From NCBI GenBank assembly GCA_041744755.1, contig JBGTKC010000246.1:1-7515 (forward strand): DNA of 7,515 bases, read 5' to 3'. The position numbers were made by a program, and so were the translations under genes. The notes under the pieces are model-generated. The model was not told where the DNA came from. It saw nothing but the letters and a program-made list of their open reading frames with translations, and did no database searches. This DNA comes from CALDTK01 sp041744755 (GTDB taxonomy: Bacteria; Bacteroidota; Bacteroidia; Chitinophagales; Saprospiraceae). This document shows, piece by piece, positions 1-6,779 of the stretch; position 1 is the stretch's first letter; every line of letters begins with the position of its first letter.

Positions 1-1
1 G

Positions 2-160
2 CGCGCCGCCGGGGCCACGGGCAGCTTCCGCAACCAGCTCTCCCTCATGGACGCCTACCTGCTCGGCGTGGCGCCCCTGCGCCAGCGCTGGGACGGTACC
101 GTGGTCCACCCGGCGTACCAGGCTACGCTGCGGAAGGTGTGTCCGGGGCCGGAGGAGTGA
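2..160 (+). CDS. C-terminal end of an unrecognised protein (5' truncated by window edge)
   Basis: An open frame enters from the left edge and ends at a TGA at 158-160, giving 52 codons. The peptide includes FRNQLSLMDAYLLGV, then RQRWDG and VVHPAYQ, and ends in CPGPEE. The mix of hydrophobic, aromatic and charged residues and the GC-rich third positions look like real coding sequence. The reverse-strand frame over the same bases encodes a Gly/Arg/Pro-rich peptide, as expected of a shadow. I do not recognise the family from this tail. An in-frame ATG at 47-49 exists, but the frame is open upstream of it, so the gene almost certainly starts outside the window. It lies on the same strand as scpB, 107 bases upstream, but scpB has its own promoter-like sequence. 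Confidence 0.6.
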   Translation, partial: RAAGATGSFRNQLSLMDAYLLGVAPLRQRWDGTVVHPAYQATLRKVCPGPEE

Positions 161-232
161 GGGCGACCGCGACGCGATCCAGATGGGCGGCCGGCGGGCC
201 GACTGATTTCAACGCGCCACCGCGCCACCGCG

Positions 233-263
233 TTTGAGCCACCCGGCGCAGTACCTACCTTGC
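233..263 (+). promoter_or_regulatory. Bacteroidota-type promoter for scpB, probably giving a leaderless mRNA
   Basis: TTTG at 233-236 is followed after 19 bases by TACCTTGC at 256-263. This fits the known Bacteroidota consensus TTTG/TTG - about 19-20 bases - TAnnTTTG, with one mismatch in the -7 box. The box ends four bases before the GTG at 268, so transcription would begin at or very near the start codon. A second, overlapping TACCT lies at 252-256. The same arrangement recurs before the acetyltransferase and peptidase genes. No transcription start has been observed; this is a sequence match only. Confidence 0.55.
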
Positions 264-267
264 CACC

Positions 268-894
268 GTGTCGTCCAGGATTGAAAATTTCGCCTCCCGT
301 TCCCGCACCGCTCGTCACCTCGAGGCTCTCCTCTTCGGCGCCGGCGAACCGGTAGCCCCGGCAGAGATCCTCGTGGCCCTGCGCGATAGTCTAGATCCCA
401 ACCTCACGGAGGCCGACTTCGCCGACGCTGTCGCGGACCTGGAGGTCTACTACGCCTCGCCCGACCGCACTTTCCAACTTCAGTTTACCGGTGGTGGGTA
501 CCGGTTGCTCACCAAACCGGAGTACTACCCAACCCTCGCCAAGCACTTCAAACACCAGAGCGGCCGCCGCCTCAGTACCGCCGCCCTCGAGACCCTCAGC
601 GTGATCGCCTACCGCCAGCCCGTGTCGCGCCCGGACGTGGAGGCCATCCGCGGCGTGGGCTGCGACTACACCATCTCCAAATTGCTAGAGCGGGAGTTGA
701 TCGCCATCGTCGGCCGTGACCCGGGACCAGGGCGTCCGCTCCTCTACGGTACGAGTCCACAATTCATGGATTACTTCGGGCTGGGGGGTCTCTCCGACCT
801 ACCGAAGCTGCGGGAGTTAGTGCCGACGGACAATGCCGTCGGCGAGGCTCCGGGGATGGATGCGCTGGCGGTGGAGATCGTTAGCGGAAACTGA
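268..894 (+). CDS. scpB: Segregation and condensation protein B (ScpB)
   Basis: The product is 208 aa, a normal ScpB length. ScpB dimers bind the kleisin ScpA and, with SMC, form the bacterial condensin that compacts and separates sister chromosomes in the cytoplasm. Two winged-helix domains can be placed: the first at about residues 14-92 (ARHLEALLFGAGEPVAPAE onward) and the second at about 100-172. The second carries the family hallmark LSTAALETLSVIAYRQP at 102-118, followed by RPDVEAIRGV and then GRPLLYGTSPQFMDYFGL. The C-terminal tail of about 30 residues is acidic and probably flexible. The start is a GTG at 268. It is supported by the promoter-like box ending four bases upstream and by the conserved domain beginning soon after; there is no Shine-Dalgarno sequence. 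The gene converges on the GNAT gene with 13 bases between stops. scpA is not in the window. Confidence 0.93.
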   Translation: MSSRIENFASRSRTARHLEALLFGAGEPVAPAEILVALRDSLDPNLTEADFADAVADLEVYYASPDRTFQLQFTGGGYRLLTKPEYYPTLAKHFKHQSGRRLSTAALETLSVIAYRQPVSRPDVEAIRGVGCDYTISKLLERELIAIVGRDPGPGRPLLYGTSPQFMDYFGLGGLSDLPKLRELVPTDNAVGEAPGMDALAVEIVSGN

Positions 895-907
895 GTCCTG
901 CGCGCGG

Positions 908-1456
908 TCAGATCGCAAGGTGCACTTGCGCACGCCACTCTTCTCGCTCCTGCCCCCAGGCGTCTACGTTGACCTCGTGGTAGGGCGGCGGCAGCCTAGT
1001 CGGGCCTAGATTCCGTGACCCCAATCGCTGCGCGAGCTTCCACGAGCGTACATTCTCGGGGTCGATCGTGTGGATCACCCGCTCCCACCTGAGCACGTCG
1101 AAGGCGTAGTCCATACTCGCCACCGCCGCCTCGTACGCGTAACCCTTACCGGCATAACTCGAACGTATCCCCCAGCCGACCTCCTGGCCCGGCCAATCCT
1201 CCGGCTGCCACGGGCCGACGCGCCCGACCCAGTTCCCCGTCCGCCGCTCGATCACCGAGAACATCCCGAAGCCCCGCACGTGCCACGAGCCGACCATCGT
1301 GCACAGCTGCCGCCAGGCCTCGTGGCGCGACAGCGTCTTGCCGCCGAGGTGCTCCATCGCGACGGCATCCGCCACGAAGGCCGCCCAGCCTTCGAGGTCT
1401 TTTGCTTCCGGAATACGCAGGGTAAGGTGCTCAGTGGTGAGGATGGGGGAGATCAT
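908..1456 (-). CDS. GNAT family N-acetyltransferase, RimJ/RimL-like
   Basis: The product is 182 aa, typical for a single-domain acetyltransferase that moves an acetyl group from acetyl-CoA to a primary amine of a protein N-terminus or small molecule. It opens with LTTEHLTLRIPEAKDLEGW, the usual start of the RimJ/RimL-type GNAT_3 group. The acetyl-CoA pyrophosphate-binding motif A is at about residues 92-112: EVGWGIRSSYAGKGYAYEAA, where YAGKGYA fits the Q/R-x-x-G-x-G/A loop. Motif B follows as DPENVRSWKLAQRLG at 132-146. The ATG at 1456 lies 7 bases downstream of a TACCTT box, which supports this start. The substrate cannot be read from the sequence. The gene stands alone, convergent with scpB and separated from the peptidase gene by about 240 bases. 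A different 162-aa frame on the + strand over this gene is a shadow. Confidence 0.9.
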   Translation of the reverse strand: MISPILTTEHLTLRIPEAKDLEGWAAFVADAVAMEHLGGKTLSRHEAWRQLCTMVGSWHVRGFGMFSVIERRTGNWVGRVGPWQPEDWPGQEVGWGIRSSYAGKGYAYEAAVASMDYAFDVLRWERVIHTIDPENVRSWKLAQRLGSRNLGPTRLPPPYHEVNVDAWGQEREEWRAQVHLAI

Positions 1457-1461
1457 GGGAG

Positions 1462-1492
1462 GGAAGGTAACTCGCTAACCGACCCGAGTAAA
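1462..1492 (-). promoter_or_regulatory. Bacteroidota-type promoter for the GNAT gene, probably leaderless
   Basis: Read on the - strand, TTTA (1492 down to 1489) is followed after exactly 19 bases by TACCTTCC (1469 down to 1462), then five bases and the ATG. The spacer length equals that before scpB, and the -7-like core TACCTT is identical. The -33 element deviates from TTTG in its last base. A start of transcription close to the ATG is inferred from spacing, not observed. Confidence 0.45.
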
Positions 1493-1556
1493 CGTTGGCC
1501 CACACTTAAAAACCGGACCTACAGGCCTGCTAATGGAGCGTCAATCGCCGCTCTAT

Positions 1557-1632
1557 AGCTCTCTGCGCCTCTAGGACGCGAAGCGTCACGCCTCTGCGTA
1601 CCTCCGTGCTCTCTGGGCCTCTGTGCTGAGCT
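1557..1632. repeat. Degenerate CTCTG/CCTCTG intergenic repeat with a short hairpin
   Basis: This stretch is built from variants of one short word: CTCTGCGCCTCT, GCCTCTGCGT, ACCTCCGTGCTCT, CTGGGCCTCTGTGC. Units recur about every 9-12 bases with errors. Near its left end is the perfect inverted repeat GACGC-GAA-GCGTC at 1575-1587. No coding signal is convincing; the + strand frames here are Pro/Arg/Ser-rich and mostly run antisense to the peptidase. It lies between the 5' end of the acetyltransferase gene and the 3' end of the peptidase gene, about 63 bases beyond the peptidase stop. Similar CTCTGCG-type tracts occur as dispersed intergenic repeats in other bacteria, but its copy number here is unknown. 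The rest of 1493-1695 shows no gene and no clear terminator. Confidence 0.45.
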
Positions 1633-1695
1633 TACTCCGCAGCGGGGGCCCAACCCCATTGCGTCGTTGCAGGCGCGTTGGCAAGGCAGCCCCCC

Positions 1696-4554
1696 TCACG
1701 GCCGCACCTCCCTCCCAAAAATATCCAGCTCCACCACCTCGCCCTTGCCCAGCTTCCGCACCTCCGCCAGCTGCGTGGCCTTGTCCCCCACCACGACATA
1801 CACCATGTCCTCCTCCGGCAAGTACTTACCGATCGTCTCCCGGAAGTCCGCCAGCGTCATTGCCTGCACCTCCGCCTGGTCCTCGTCGAGGTAGTCCGCC
1901 GACCGCCCGTACTTCGTCATCTCGTTCAGGATACCGAGCTTGGCGCGGTCGGACTCGTAGGCGCGAGTGTTGTTCTTGAGGACTTTGTTTTGCGTAAGCG
2001 CCACATCCGCCGTCGTGAAGTTGGTGCCGTAGTTACGCATCAGACTGTCCATGATCACCAACGAGGGCAGGGTAGCGTTGGCGCGCACGCTCGTCGATAC
2101 GTAGAAGGGCGACATGCCCTTGCGACGACTCAGGCCCGATCCGGCGCCGTAGGTGTAGCCCTTTTCTATGCGCAGGATTTGCGTGAGCTTGCCGCTCGAA
2201 CCGCTGCCGAGCACCTCGTTGGCCGCCTCCAGCCTGTTGACCGCCGCGTCCTCGCCAGCGAGTGCAAGCCGGCCGATCATAACGACAGACTGCTTGGCGT
2301 CTGGCACGTCCACGAAGTAGACTTTACTACCGGGCGCTTTCGGGACCTCGCTCAGCTTTGCCGCGGGCACGGCCCTCGGTTTCCACTCCTTGCGCAGGCG
2401 CGCGAAGGCCTCGTCGACGGCGGCCGCGTCTACCGGACCCACCACGTGGAGGTTGCTCACCGTCGGACTGACGTTTTGCGCGTAGAAAGTCTTGAGATCA
2501 GCGAGCGAGATGCTCTCGACGGACTGTGTCGTCCCTTCCGAAGGGATGCCCATCACGTGGTCTTCGCCGTACATCAACTTGAAGAAGACGTTGCGCGCGA
2601 TGGTTCGGGCCTCGGCCTCGTCGCCCTTCAGGCTCGTGAGACTCGCCTGCTTGAGGCGCACGAACTCAGCCGCGTCCCAGCGGGGCTCCAGCAAGATCTC
2701 CTCGACGAGCGCCGCGGTAGCCGCGAAGTTTTTGGCGAGGCACGAAGCCGTCACCACGATCTCCTCCGTGCCGGCGTAGGCGCTGATGCTCGCGCCCAGC
2801 AGACCGATGGCCTCTTCCAACTCGGCGGGCGTCCGCTGCTTCGTACCGGCCATCATCATATCGGACAGCAGATTGGCCGTGCCCGACTTGCCCTTGGGAT
2901 CGAGCGTGTGCCCGCCCGCGATCACCAAGTTGAAAGTGACCAGCGGTAGCTCATTGCTGAGGATGCCCGCCACCGGCAGCTTGGCGCCCGCCAGCGTGTC
3001 CATCCAGACCTCCGGCATCTTAAACAGCGGCACTTCGCCAAAGGCGGGCTCGCTGCGGTCGTACTTCGAAGGTGTTTTGTCGTAGACCGCCTCGGCGCCC
3101 TGCCCGACCTCCTCCGCGGCTACGTCCGCCACGATCTCCTCTTGGAAGACCTCCGCCTCCACGGCATCGCTCAGCGCCAACTCAGGTGCCTCCTTTGGGA
3201 CGAAACTGGTCATCACGCTCGGTTTGCCCTTGAGGTACTGGTCGTACACGCGCATCACGTCGGCGCGCGTCACGCTCGCCAGCCGCGCGGCGCGCTCGAT
3301 GATGAAGCCGGGGTCGCCGGCGTACTCATTGTCGTTCACGAAGGCAAAGGCTTTGTTGAGCACCGTCTCGACGCCGCGGTAGAGATTGGTCTCGGCCTCG
3401 GCCTTGATGCGCTTGAGTTCGCTGTCGCTAAAACCTGCTGTTTCGAAGCGGCGCATGCCTTCCCGCAGTGCTGCCTGGACGGTGTCGAGGTCGACGCCTG
3501 CGTTCGCGCGCACGCGCACCACGAACTCACCCGCGATCTCGTGCCCGCTCTGGTAGCTGCTCACACCCGGCGCCAACTCGCGCTCCTCGACGACGACCTG
3601 GTAGAGCGGCGACTTCTTCGAACCGCTCAGCAAATTGCCCAGCACTTCCAGCGCCGCCTCATCGGGGTGGTCCTGCTGCACGCTCGGGAACACCAGCCGC
3701 AGCTCAGGCAAGGTCGCGAAGTTGTCTTTGAAATACAAAGACTTGTTTTGCGGAAGCGTAACCGGCATCACGCCCAGCGGCGCTACGGCCGGCCCCCGCC
3801 TGATCTCCCCGAACCAGCGCTCCACCAACGCCTTCGTCTCCGCGATGTCGATGTCGCCGACGATGGCCAGCGTCGCATTGGCCGCGCCGTAGTACTCCTC
3901 GTAGAAGCCCTTCACGTCGTCCAGCGTCGCGGCCTGGAGGTCGGGCAGGGCCCCGATCACGGTCCAGTTGTACGGGTGCCCGTCCGGGTACATCGCCTTG
4001 CGCATCACCTCCTCGGTGAAGCCGTAGGGCGCGTTGTCGACCCGCTCGCGCTTCTCGTTCTTGACCACCTGCTTCTCGCGTTCGAGCGCCTCGGGGGTAA
4101 CGGTATTGATCATGTACCCGAAGCGATCCGAGTCGATCCACATGATCTTCTCGAAGGCATCCTTCGGGACGACTTCATAATAGATCGTCCCGTCGTTCCA
4201 GGTGCCGCCGTTGCGGTTCCCGCCCCACTCCGGGATCATCTTGCGGTTGGCGCCCACGGGCACGTTCTCCGAATCGTTGAAGCTCATGTGCTCGAAGAAG
4301 TGCGCGAAGCCCGTCCGTCCCGGCTTCTCGCGGTTCGACCCGACGTGCATCAGGGTCGCCACCGCCACGATCGGGTCGGAGTGGTCCTCGTGGAGGATGA
4401 CCTCCAGACCATTGCTCAGCGTAAACTTCTCGTACGGCAACTCAAAGGCGGCCTGCTGCGCGAGGCTGTTCTGTGGGCTTACGCCGAAACAGGCAAGGGC
4501 GAGGCTGACGCAAGCAAGCCGACGCAGCAGTGAGAAGTGGGAGGGAGGTGCCAT
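1696..4554 (-). CDS. Exported M16 family (insulinase/pitrilysin-like) zinc metallopeptidase, two-domain
   Basis: The product is 952 aa from the ATG at 4554. An N-terminal signal peptide (SLLRRLACVSLALACFG, then NSLA before QQAAFELPYE) predicts export to the periplasm or beyond; there is no good lipobox. The first M16 domain carries the inverted zinc motif HFFEH at residues 85-89. The third ligand is probably E167 in VVKNEKRERVDNAPYG, the usual spacing for the family. The second M16 domain has NLLSD (about 561-565) where HxxEH would sit, so it is a structural, inactive half as expected. R795 and Y800/Y802 in RIEKGYTYGAGSG match the substrate-contacting Arg/Tyr region. An acidic linker (about 460-500) joins the halves. 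The protein should close as a clamshell and cleave short, unfolded peptides. An in-frame GTG at 4572 would add six residues, but the ATG sits 6 bases after a TACCTT box and gives a cleaner signal peptide. Long + strand frames opposite this gene are shadows. Confidence 0.93.
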   Translation of the reverse strand: MAPPSHFSLLRRLACVSLALACFGVSPQNSLAQQAAFELPYEKFTLSNGLEVILHEDHSDPIVAVATLMHVGSNREKPGRTGFAHFFEHMSFNDSENVPVGANRKMIPEWGGNRNGGTWNDGTIYYEVVPKDAFEKIMWIDSDRFGYMINTVTPEALEREKQVVKNEKRERVDNAPYGFTEEVMRKAMYPDGHPYNWTVIGALPDLQAATLDDVKGFYEEYYGAANATLAIVGDIDIAETKALVERWFGEIRRGPAVAPLGVMPVTLPQNKSLYFKDNFATLPELRLVFPSVQQDHPDEAALEVLGNLLSGSKKSPLYQVVVEERELAPGVSSYQSGHEIAGEFVVRVRANAGVDLDTVQAALREGMRRFETAGFSDSELKRIKAEAETNLYRGVETVLNKAFAFVNDNEYAGDPGFIIERAARLASVTRADVMRVYDQYLKGKPSVMTSFVPKEAPELALSDAVEAEVFQEEIVADVAAEEVGQGAEAVYDKTPSKYDRSEPAFGEVPLFKMPEVWMDTLAGAKLPVAGILSNELPLVTFNLVIAGGHTLDPKGKSGTANLLSDMMMAGTKQRTPAELEEAIGLLGASISAYAGTEEIVVTASCLAKNFAATAALVEEILLEPRWDAAEFVRLKQASLTSLKGDEAEARTIARNVFFKLMYGEDHVMGIPSEGTTQSVESISLADLKTFYAQNVSPTVSNLHVVGPVDAAAVDEAFARLRKEWKPRAVPAAKLSEVPKAPGSKVYFVDVPDAKQSVVMIGRLALAGEDAAVNRLEAANEVLGSGSSGKLTQILRIEKGYTYGAGSGLSRRKGMSPFYVSTSVRANATLPSLVIMDSLMRNYGTNFTTADVALTQNKVLKNNTRAYESDRAKLGILNEMTKYGRSADYLDEDQAEVQAMTLADFRETIGKYLPEEDMVYVVVGDKATQLAEVRKLGKGEVVELDIFGREVRP

Positions 4555-4558
4555 GGGC

Positions 4559-4566
4559 CCAAGGTA
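4559..4566 (-). promoter_or_regulatory. TACCTTGG -7-like box before the M16 peptidase gene
   Basis: On the - strand TACCTTGG (4566 down to 4559) is followed by four bases and the ATG at 4554, the same geometry as the scpB box. It matches TAnnTTTG at all but one of the six fixed positions. Unlike the other two genes, no TTTG or TTG lies about 19 bases upstream, where the sequence is a GC run. A second TACCTTC occurs further upstream at 4617 down to 4611, also without a clear partner. The call rests mainly on the recurrence of the box. Confidence 0.4.
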
Positions 4567-4710
4567 AGCCACCGTCGCGCGCGCGCCGCCTGCACCCGGG
4601 ACCCACCACAGAAGGTACGTCTGTCACCGTGAGCGGTCCCTGCCCGAACACCCCCGATGGAGCGATGTTAAAATGTTCCCACCCCCTTCGTCAAGCCCCC
4701 CCGACGGCCA

Positions 4711-4818
4711 ACCAAACAACCAAACAACCAACCAACCAAACAACCAAACAACCCCCCAGCCATCCAACCCCCCAACCAAACAACCCCCCAACCAAACAAC
4801 CCCCCAACCAAACAACCC
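4711..4818 (+). repeat. C/A-only tandem array, 16-base period, ending just before the DUF892 gene start
   Basis: Three perfect copies of CCCCCCAACCAAACAA lie head to tail at 4768-4783, 4784-4799 and 4800-4815. A fourth copy with three mismatches is at 4752-4767. The part to the left (4711-4751) keeps the same period with the smaller words CCAAACAA and CCAA. Between 4708 and 4818 the + strand has only one G and one T. The array ends nine bases before the ATG at 4825, so if transcribed it forms an unstructured C/A-rich leader with no Shine-Dalgarno sequence. The - strand carries four G6 runs at exact 16-base spacing. Protein frames read across it (GWGVVWLGG-like) only translate the repeat. Confidence 0.9.
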
Positions 4819-4824
4819 TCAACT

Positions 4825-5646
4825 ATGAGCACCACCGACCAGTCCTCTGCCGCCGTCCACACCGACGCCCTCAAGAAATTGATCGCCGAAGGTCTCCCCG
4901 CCCTCAAGGCCGGGCTCGAGCAGGCCCAAAAGCACATCGACGACATCATCGACGCGGCAACCCATCCGAAGCTCCAGCAAATGCTCCAACAGGGCAAGCA
5001 GACCTCCGAGCGGTGGGTCCAGCGCGTCGAGACCGCGATGCAGTCCTTCGACGCCAGCTGCGCCAGCGACAACCCCATCGTCGAGGCCCACGGTGAGGTT
5101 GCCCAGCGCATCCGCCAGCAAGCCCCCACTGATGGCGTCCGCGACCTCGGCATCATCGCTTCCGGGCAGCTCGCGCTCCACTACTGGGTGGCCGCCTTCG
5201 GCACGATGGCCTCCTACGCGAAGGCCACCGACGAGATGGACGCCGCCGAGCACCTCGCCGCCTGCGTCGACGAGGCCAAGGAAGCCGACGAAATGCACAC
5301 CCAATTGGCCTACGAGATGATGGGTCGAACGGATGGTAGCCAAGCCAATCATAGCCGAGGCGGCACGAGCCAAGGTGGCACGTACCAGGGCAGCATGAAC
5401 CGGTCAGCTAGCTTTGGCGAGAATAGCGACTTCGGCACGCGTGGTGGCGCCACGGTCAATCAAGAGCGCGTCTCCGAGACCGACGGCACGCAGCCTTCTC
5501 ATTATGAGTTCGCCATGCCCGGCGGCAGCAGCGTCTCCGAGACCATGACCGGCAACGGCAACGCTGAAGTGGACCTGCGGGACCTGCGGCATGACGAGTT
5601 GAGTGGTGTCGACAAGGGTAGCCGTGGGGCGGCTGGCATCTCCTAG
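4825..5646 (+). CDS. DUF892 / YciE-YciF-like ferritin-fold protein with long disordered tail
   Basis: The product is 273 aa. Residues about 12-166 are helical and resemble DUF892 (YciE/YciF, ferritin-like four-helix bundle): an amphipathic first helix, a QTSERWVQRVETAMQSF helix, SDNPIVEAHGEVA, the characteristic LGIIASGQLALHYWVAAFGT helix at 108-127, and a last helix EAKEADEMHTQLA. In family members I recall, the third helix reads roughly EHYE, giving metal ligands; here it is LHYW (118-121), and the Glu of the second helix is also not evident, so metal binding is doubtful. Residues about 167-273 are Gly/Ser/Thr/Asn-rich, without hydrophobic stretches, and probably disordered. YciE/YciF proteins are stress-associated in enterobacteria; the role here is unknown. 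The ATG at 4825 is the first start after the C/A array. The gene is divergent from the M16 gene and convergent with the next gene. A + strand frame at 5093-5320 and - strand frames over it are shadows. Confidence 0.75.
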   Translation: MSTTDQSSAAVHTDALKKLIAEGLPALKAGLEQAQKHIDDIIDAATHPKLQQMLQQGKQTSERWVQRVETAMQSFDASCASDNPIVEAHGEVAQRIRQQAPTDGVRDLGIIASGQLALHYWVAAFGTMASYAKATDEMDAAEHLAACVDEAKEADEMHTQLAYEMMGRTDGSQANHSRGGTSQGGTYQGSMNRSASFGENSDFGTRGGATVNQERVSETDGTQPSHYEFAMPGGSSVSETMTGNGNAEVDLRDLRHDELSGVDKGSRGAAGIS

Positions 5647-5864
5647 CCCACCGGCGAGCTATCGCGACGCTACATCTTTACACCTAGACAGTCGGCCGCA
5701 CCAAGGTGAGGTTGACTGCATTTTCGTGATGGCTGAATCCCGAGACCGAGCTGAGCGGTAGCGGCGTCGACGCTCCGCCCTGCACACTGCAACCAGAGAC
5801 GCCAGATCGGATGGGGTAGGGCACGGGCCTACACGGCCTTGGGGCACGCCACCAAAATGGGACT

Positions 5865-6719
5865 TCACGTCGTGCGGTACAGGTACCAGCCGCCGCCCAG
5901 CGGGCGCAGCAGGATGACCCCGCCCGGCGTCGGCGTCGGCATACACGAGGCGTCGGCGCAGTAGAGGTAGCCCACGTCATCGCCCTGGATGCTCGAGACC
6001 TCGAGGCGCAAGGGGCCCTCGGTGTCGTGGAAGGCTCGTTTGATGAGCAGATACGACAGCTCCTGCCCTATCTCGGGCTGGTCGTGCTCCAGCGCCATCG
6101 GCGAGCGCGATATCCGCTCCAGCTTCTGGCGCAGGGCCTCGAACCTCGGCTTTAGGGCCTCGAAGTGCCGCACGAGGTCGCGGTCGCTGGAGGACGTGAG
6201 CCGCAGGTTGAAGACATAAAATACCCGTGAGTCGGCCGTGCCGTGGACGGCTTCGTGCTGCTCACGCGTCACCCCCCGCGAGGCCGAGGCCTCGTAGCGG
6301 GACTCCCAGTCCTGCCGGATGGCGTTCTCGCCCTTATTGCGAAAGTGCGCGAGCTGGTTGTAGAATACCCCCGGGAGTTCCACATCTCGAAAGGCGGAGA
6401 TGCGCCACCCGACATCGCTGCTGTCGAGGAAGACGTATAGGTCCTGCGCGGAGATGTCGTTGCTGAACTCCGCGGCCACCAGGGCGCGGCCCCCGCCGCG
6501 CCACATGAGTTGGGTGCTGATGCGCGGGGCCTTCGGCAGCATCGTCGCGCTGATGGGATTGGCGGCGGCCTCGCCGGTGAGGGCGGCGGCGGCCGGCTCG
6601 AGCTGATTGCGCAGGAAGGCCTCGGTGAGTTGAGATGGGTCGGCGGATACCCTCTCGAGGGGCACCTGGGCCACGAGGCGCAGGCCTGCACTAAAGAACA
6701 ACACAAGTAGGAGACGCAT
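5865..6719 (-). CDS. Secreted protein of unknown function
   Basis: The product is 284 aa. It starts with MRLLLVLFFSAGLRLVAQ, a short signal peptide with likely cleavage after A17 or Q18, so it should be exported; there is no lipobox cysteine. The mature part has a mixed alpha/beta segment (RALVAAEFSNDISAQDLYVFLDSSDVGWRISAFRDVELPG, 78-117), a charged helical region (170-205, HFEALKPRFEALRQKLERIS), and a C-terminal beta-like segment. The latter holds the only two cysteines, C254 and C259 (CADASC), which could form a disulfide outside the cytoplasm, followed by PTPTPGG and a final WYLYRTT. I do not recognise the family. The ATG at 6719 is the natural start because the signal peptide begins directly there. 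The gene lies 60 bases downstream of the kinase gene on the same strand, so co-transcription is possible. The region 5647-5864 beyond its stop, shared with the converging DUF892 gene, shows no supported gene or strong terminator. Confidence 0.8.
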   Translation of the reverse strand: MRLLLVLFFSAGLRLVAQVPLERVSADPSQLTEAFLRNQLEPAAAALTGEAAANPISATMLPKAPRISTQLMWRGGGRALVAAEFSNDISAQDLYVFLDSSDVGWRISAFRDVELPGVFYNQLAHFRNKGENAIRQDWESRYEASASRGVTREQHEAVHGTADSRVFYVFNLRLTSSSDRDLVRHFEALKPRFEALRQKLERISRSPMALEHDQPEIGQELSYLLIKRAFHDTEGPLRLEVSSIQGDDVGYLYCADASCMPTPTPGGVILLRPLGGGWYLYRTT

Positions 6720-6779
6720 GAGTCGGAGGTCGAAAGCTGGGCGTTACAACGACCGCCGCCCTGCTTTAGGTACGGTGCC

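Noticed and set aside
1070..1558. 162-aa open frame on the + strand
   Set aside because: It overlaps the GNAT gene on the opposite strand; the Pro/Arg/His-rich product has no motif, whereas the GNAT frame has motifs A and B.
1678..2949. 423-aa open frame on the + strand
   Set aside because: It is antisense to the M16 peptidase, whose frame has clear family motifs. The translation is His/Arg/Leu/Val-rich with no recognisable domain, typical of a GC-rich shadow.
3142..4533. 463-aa open frame on the + strand
   Set aside because: It is also antisense to the M16 peptidase. Composition (RRH, VLLV, LRDH runs) reflects the complement of the codon pattern of the real gene.
4555..4572. GTG at 4572 as the start of the M16 peptidase
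   Set aside because: The six extra codons overlap the TACCTTGG box; the ATG at 4554 gives a normal signal peptide and the same box-to-start spacing as the other genes.
4668..4677. TTAAAATGTT as the -7 element for the DUF892 gene
   Set aside because: It is the only AT-rich spot in the gap, but it fits TAnnTTTG poorly and has no TTTG or TTG about 19 bases upstream.
4711..4818. CRISPR array
   Set aside because: Units are 16 bases and directly adjacent with no spacers; it is a simple tandem repeat.
4668..5156. 162-aa open frame on the - strand with GWGVVWLGG-like repeats
   Set aside because: The repetitive part is only a translation of the 16-base array, and the rest is antisense to the DUF892 gene.
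5816..5832. GTAGG-7-CCTAC inverted repeat as a terminator between converging genes
   Set aside because: The stem is only five bases, with no T run on either side; too weak to call.
5659..5980. Two overlapping open frames of 95 and 98 aa on the - strand in the convergent gap
   Set aside because: Both run into the 3' end of the secreted protein gene in other frames, have shadow-like composition (RR, PAAP, CRR) and no motif or promoter-like box.
6765..6772. TACCTAAA on the - strand as a promoter for the secreted protein gene
   Set aside because: It matches only the first half of the box, lies 45 bases from the ATG rather than 6-7, and the nearest TTTG is at the wrong distance (26 bases).
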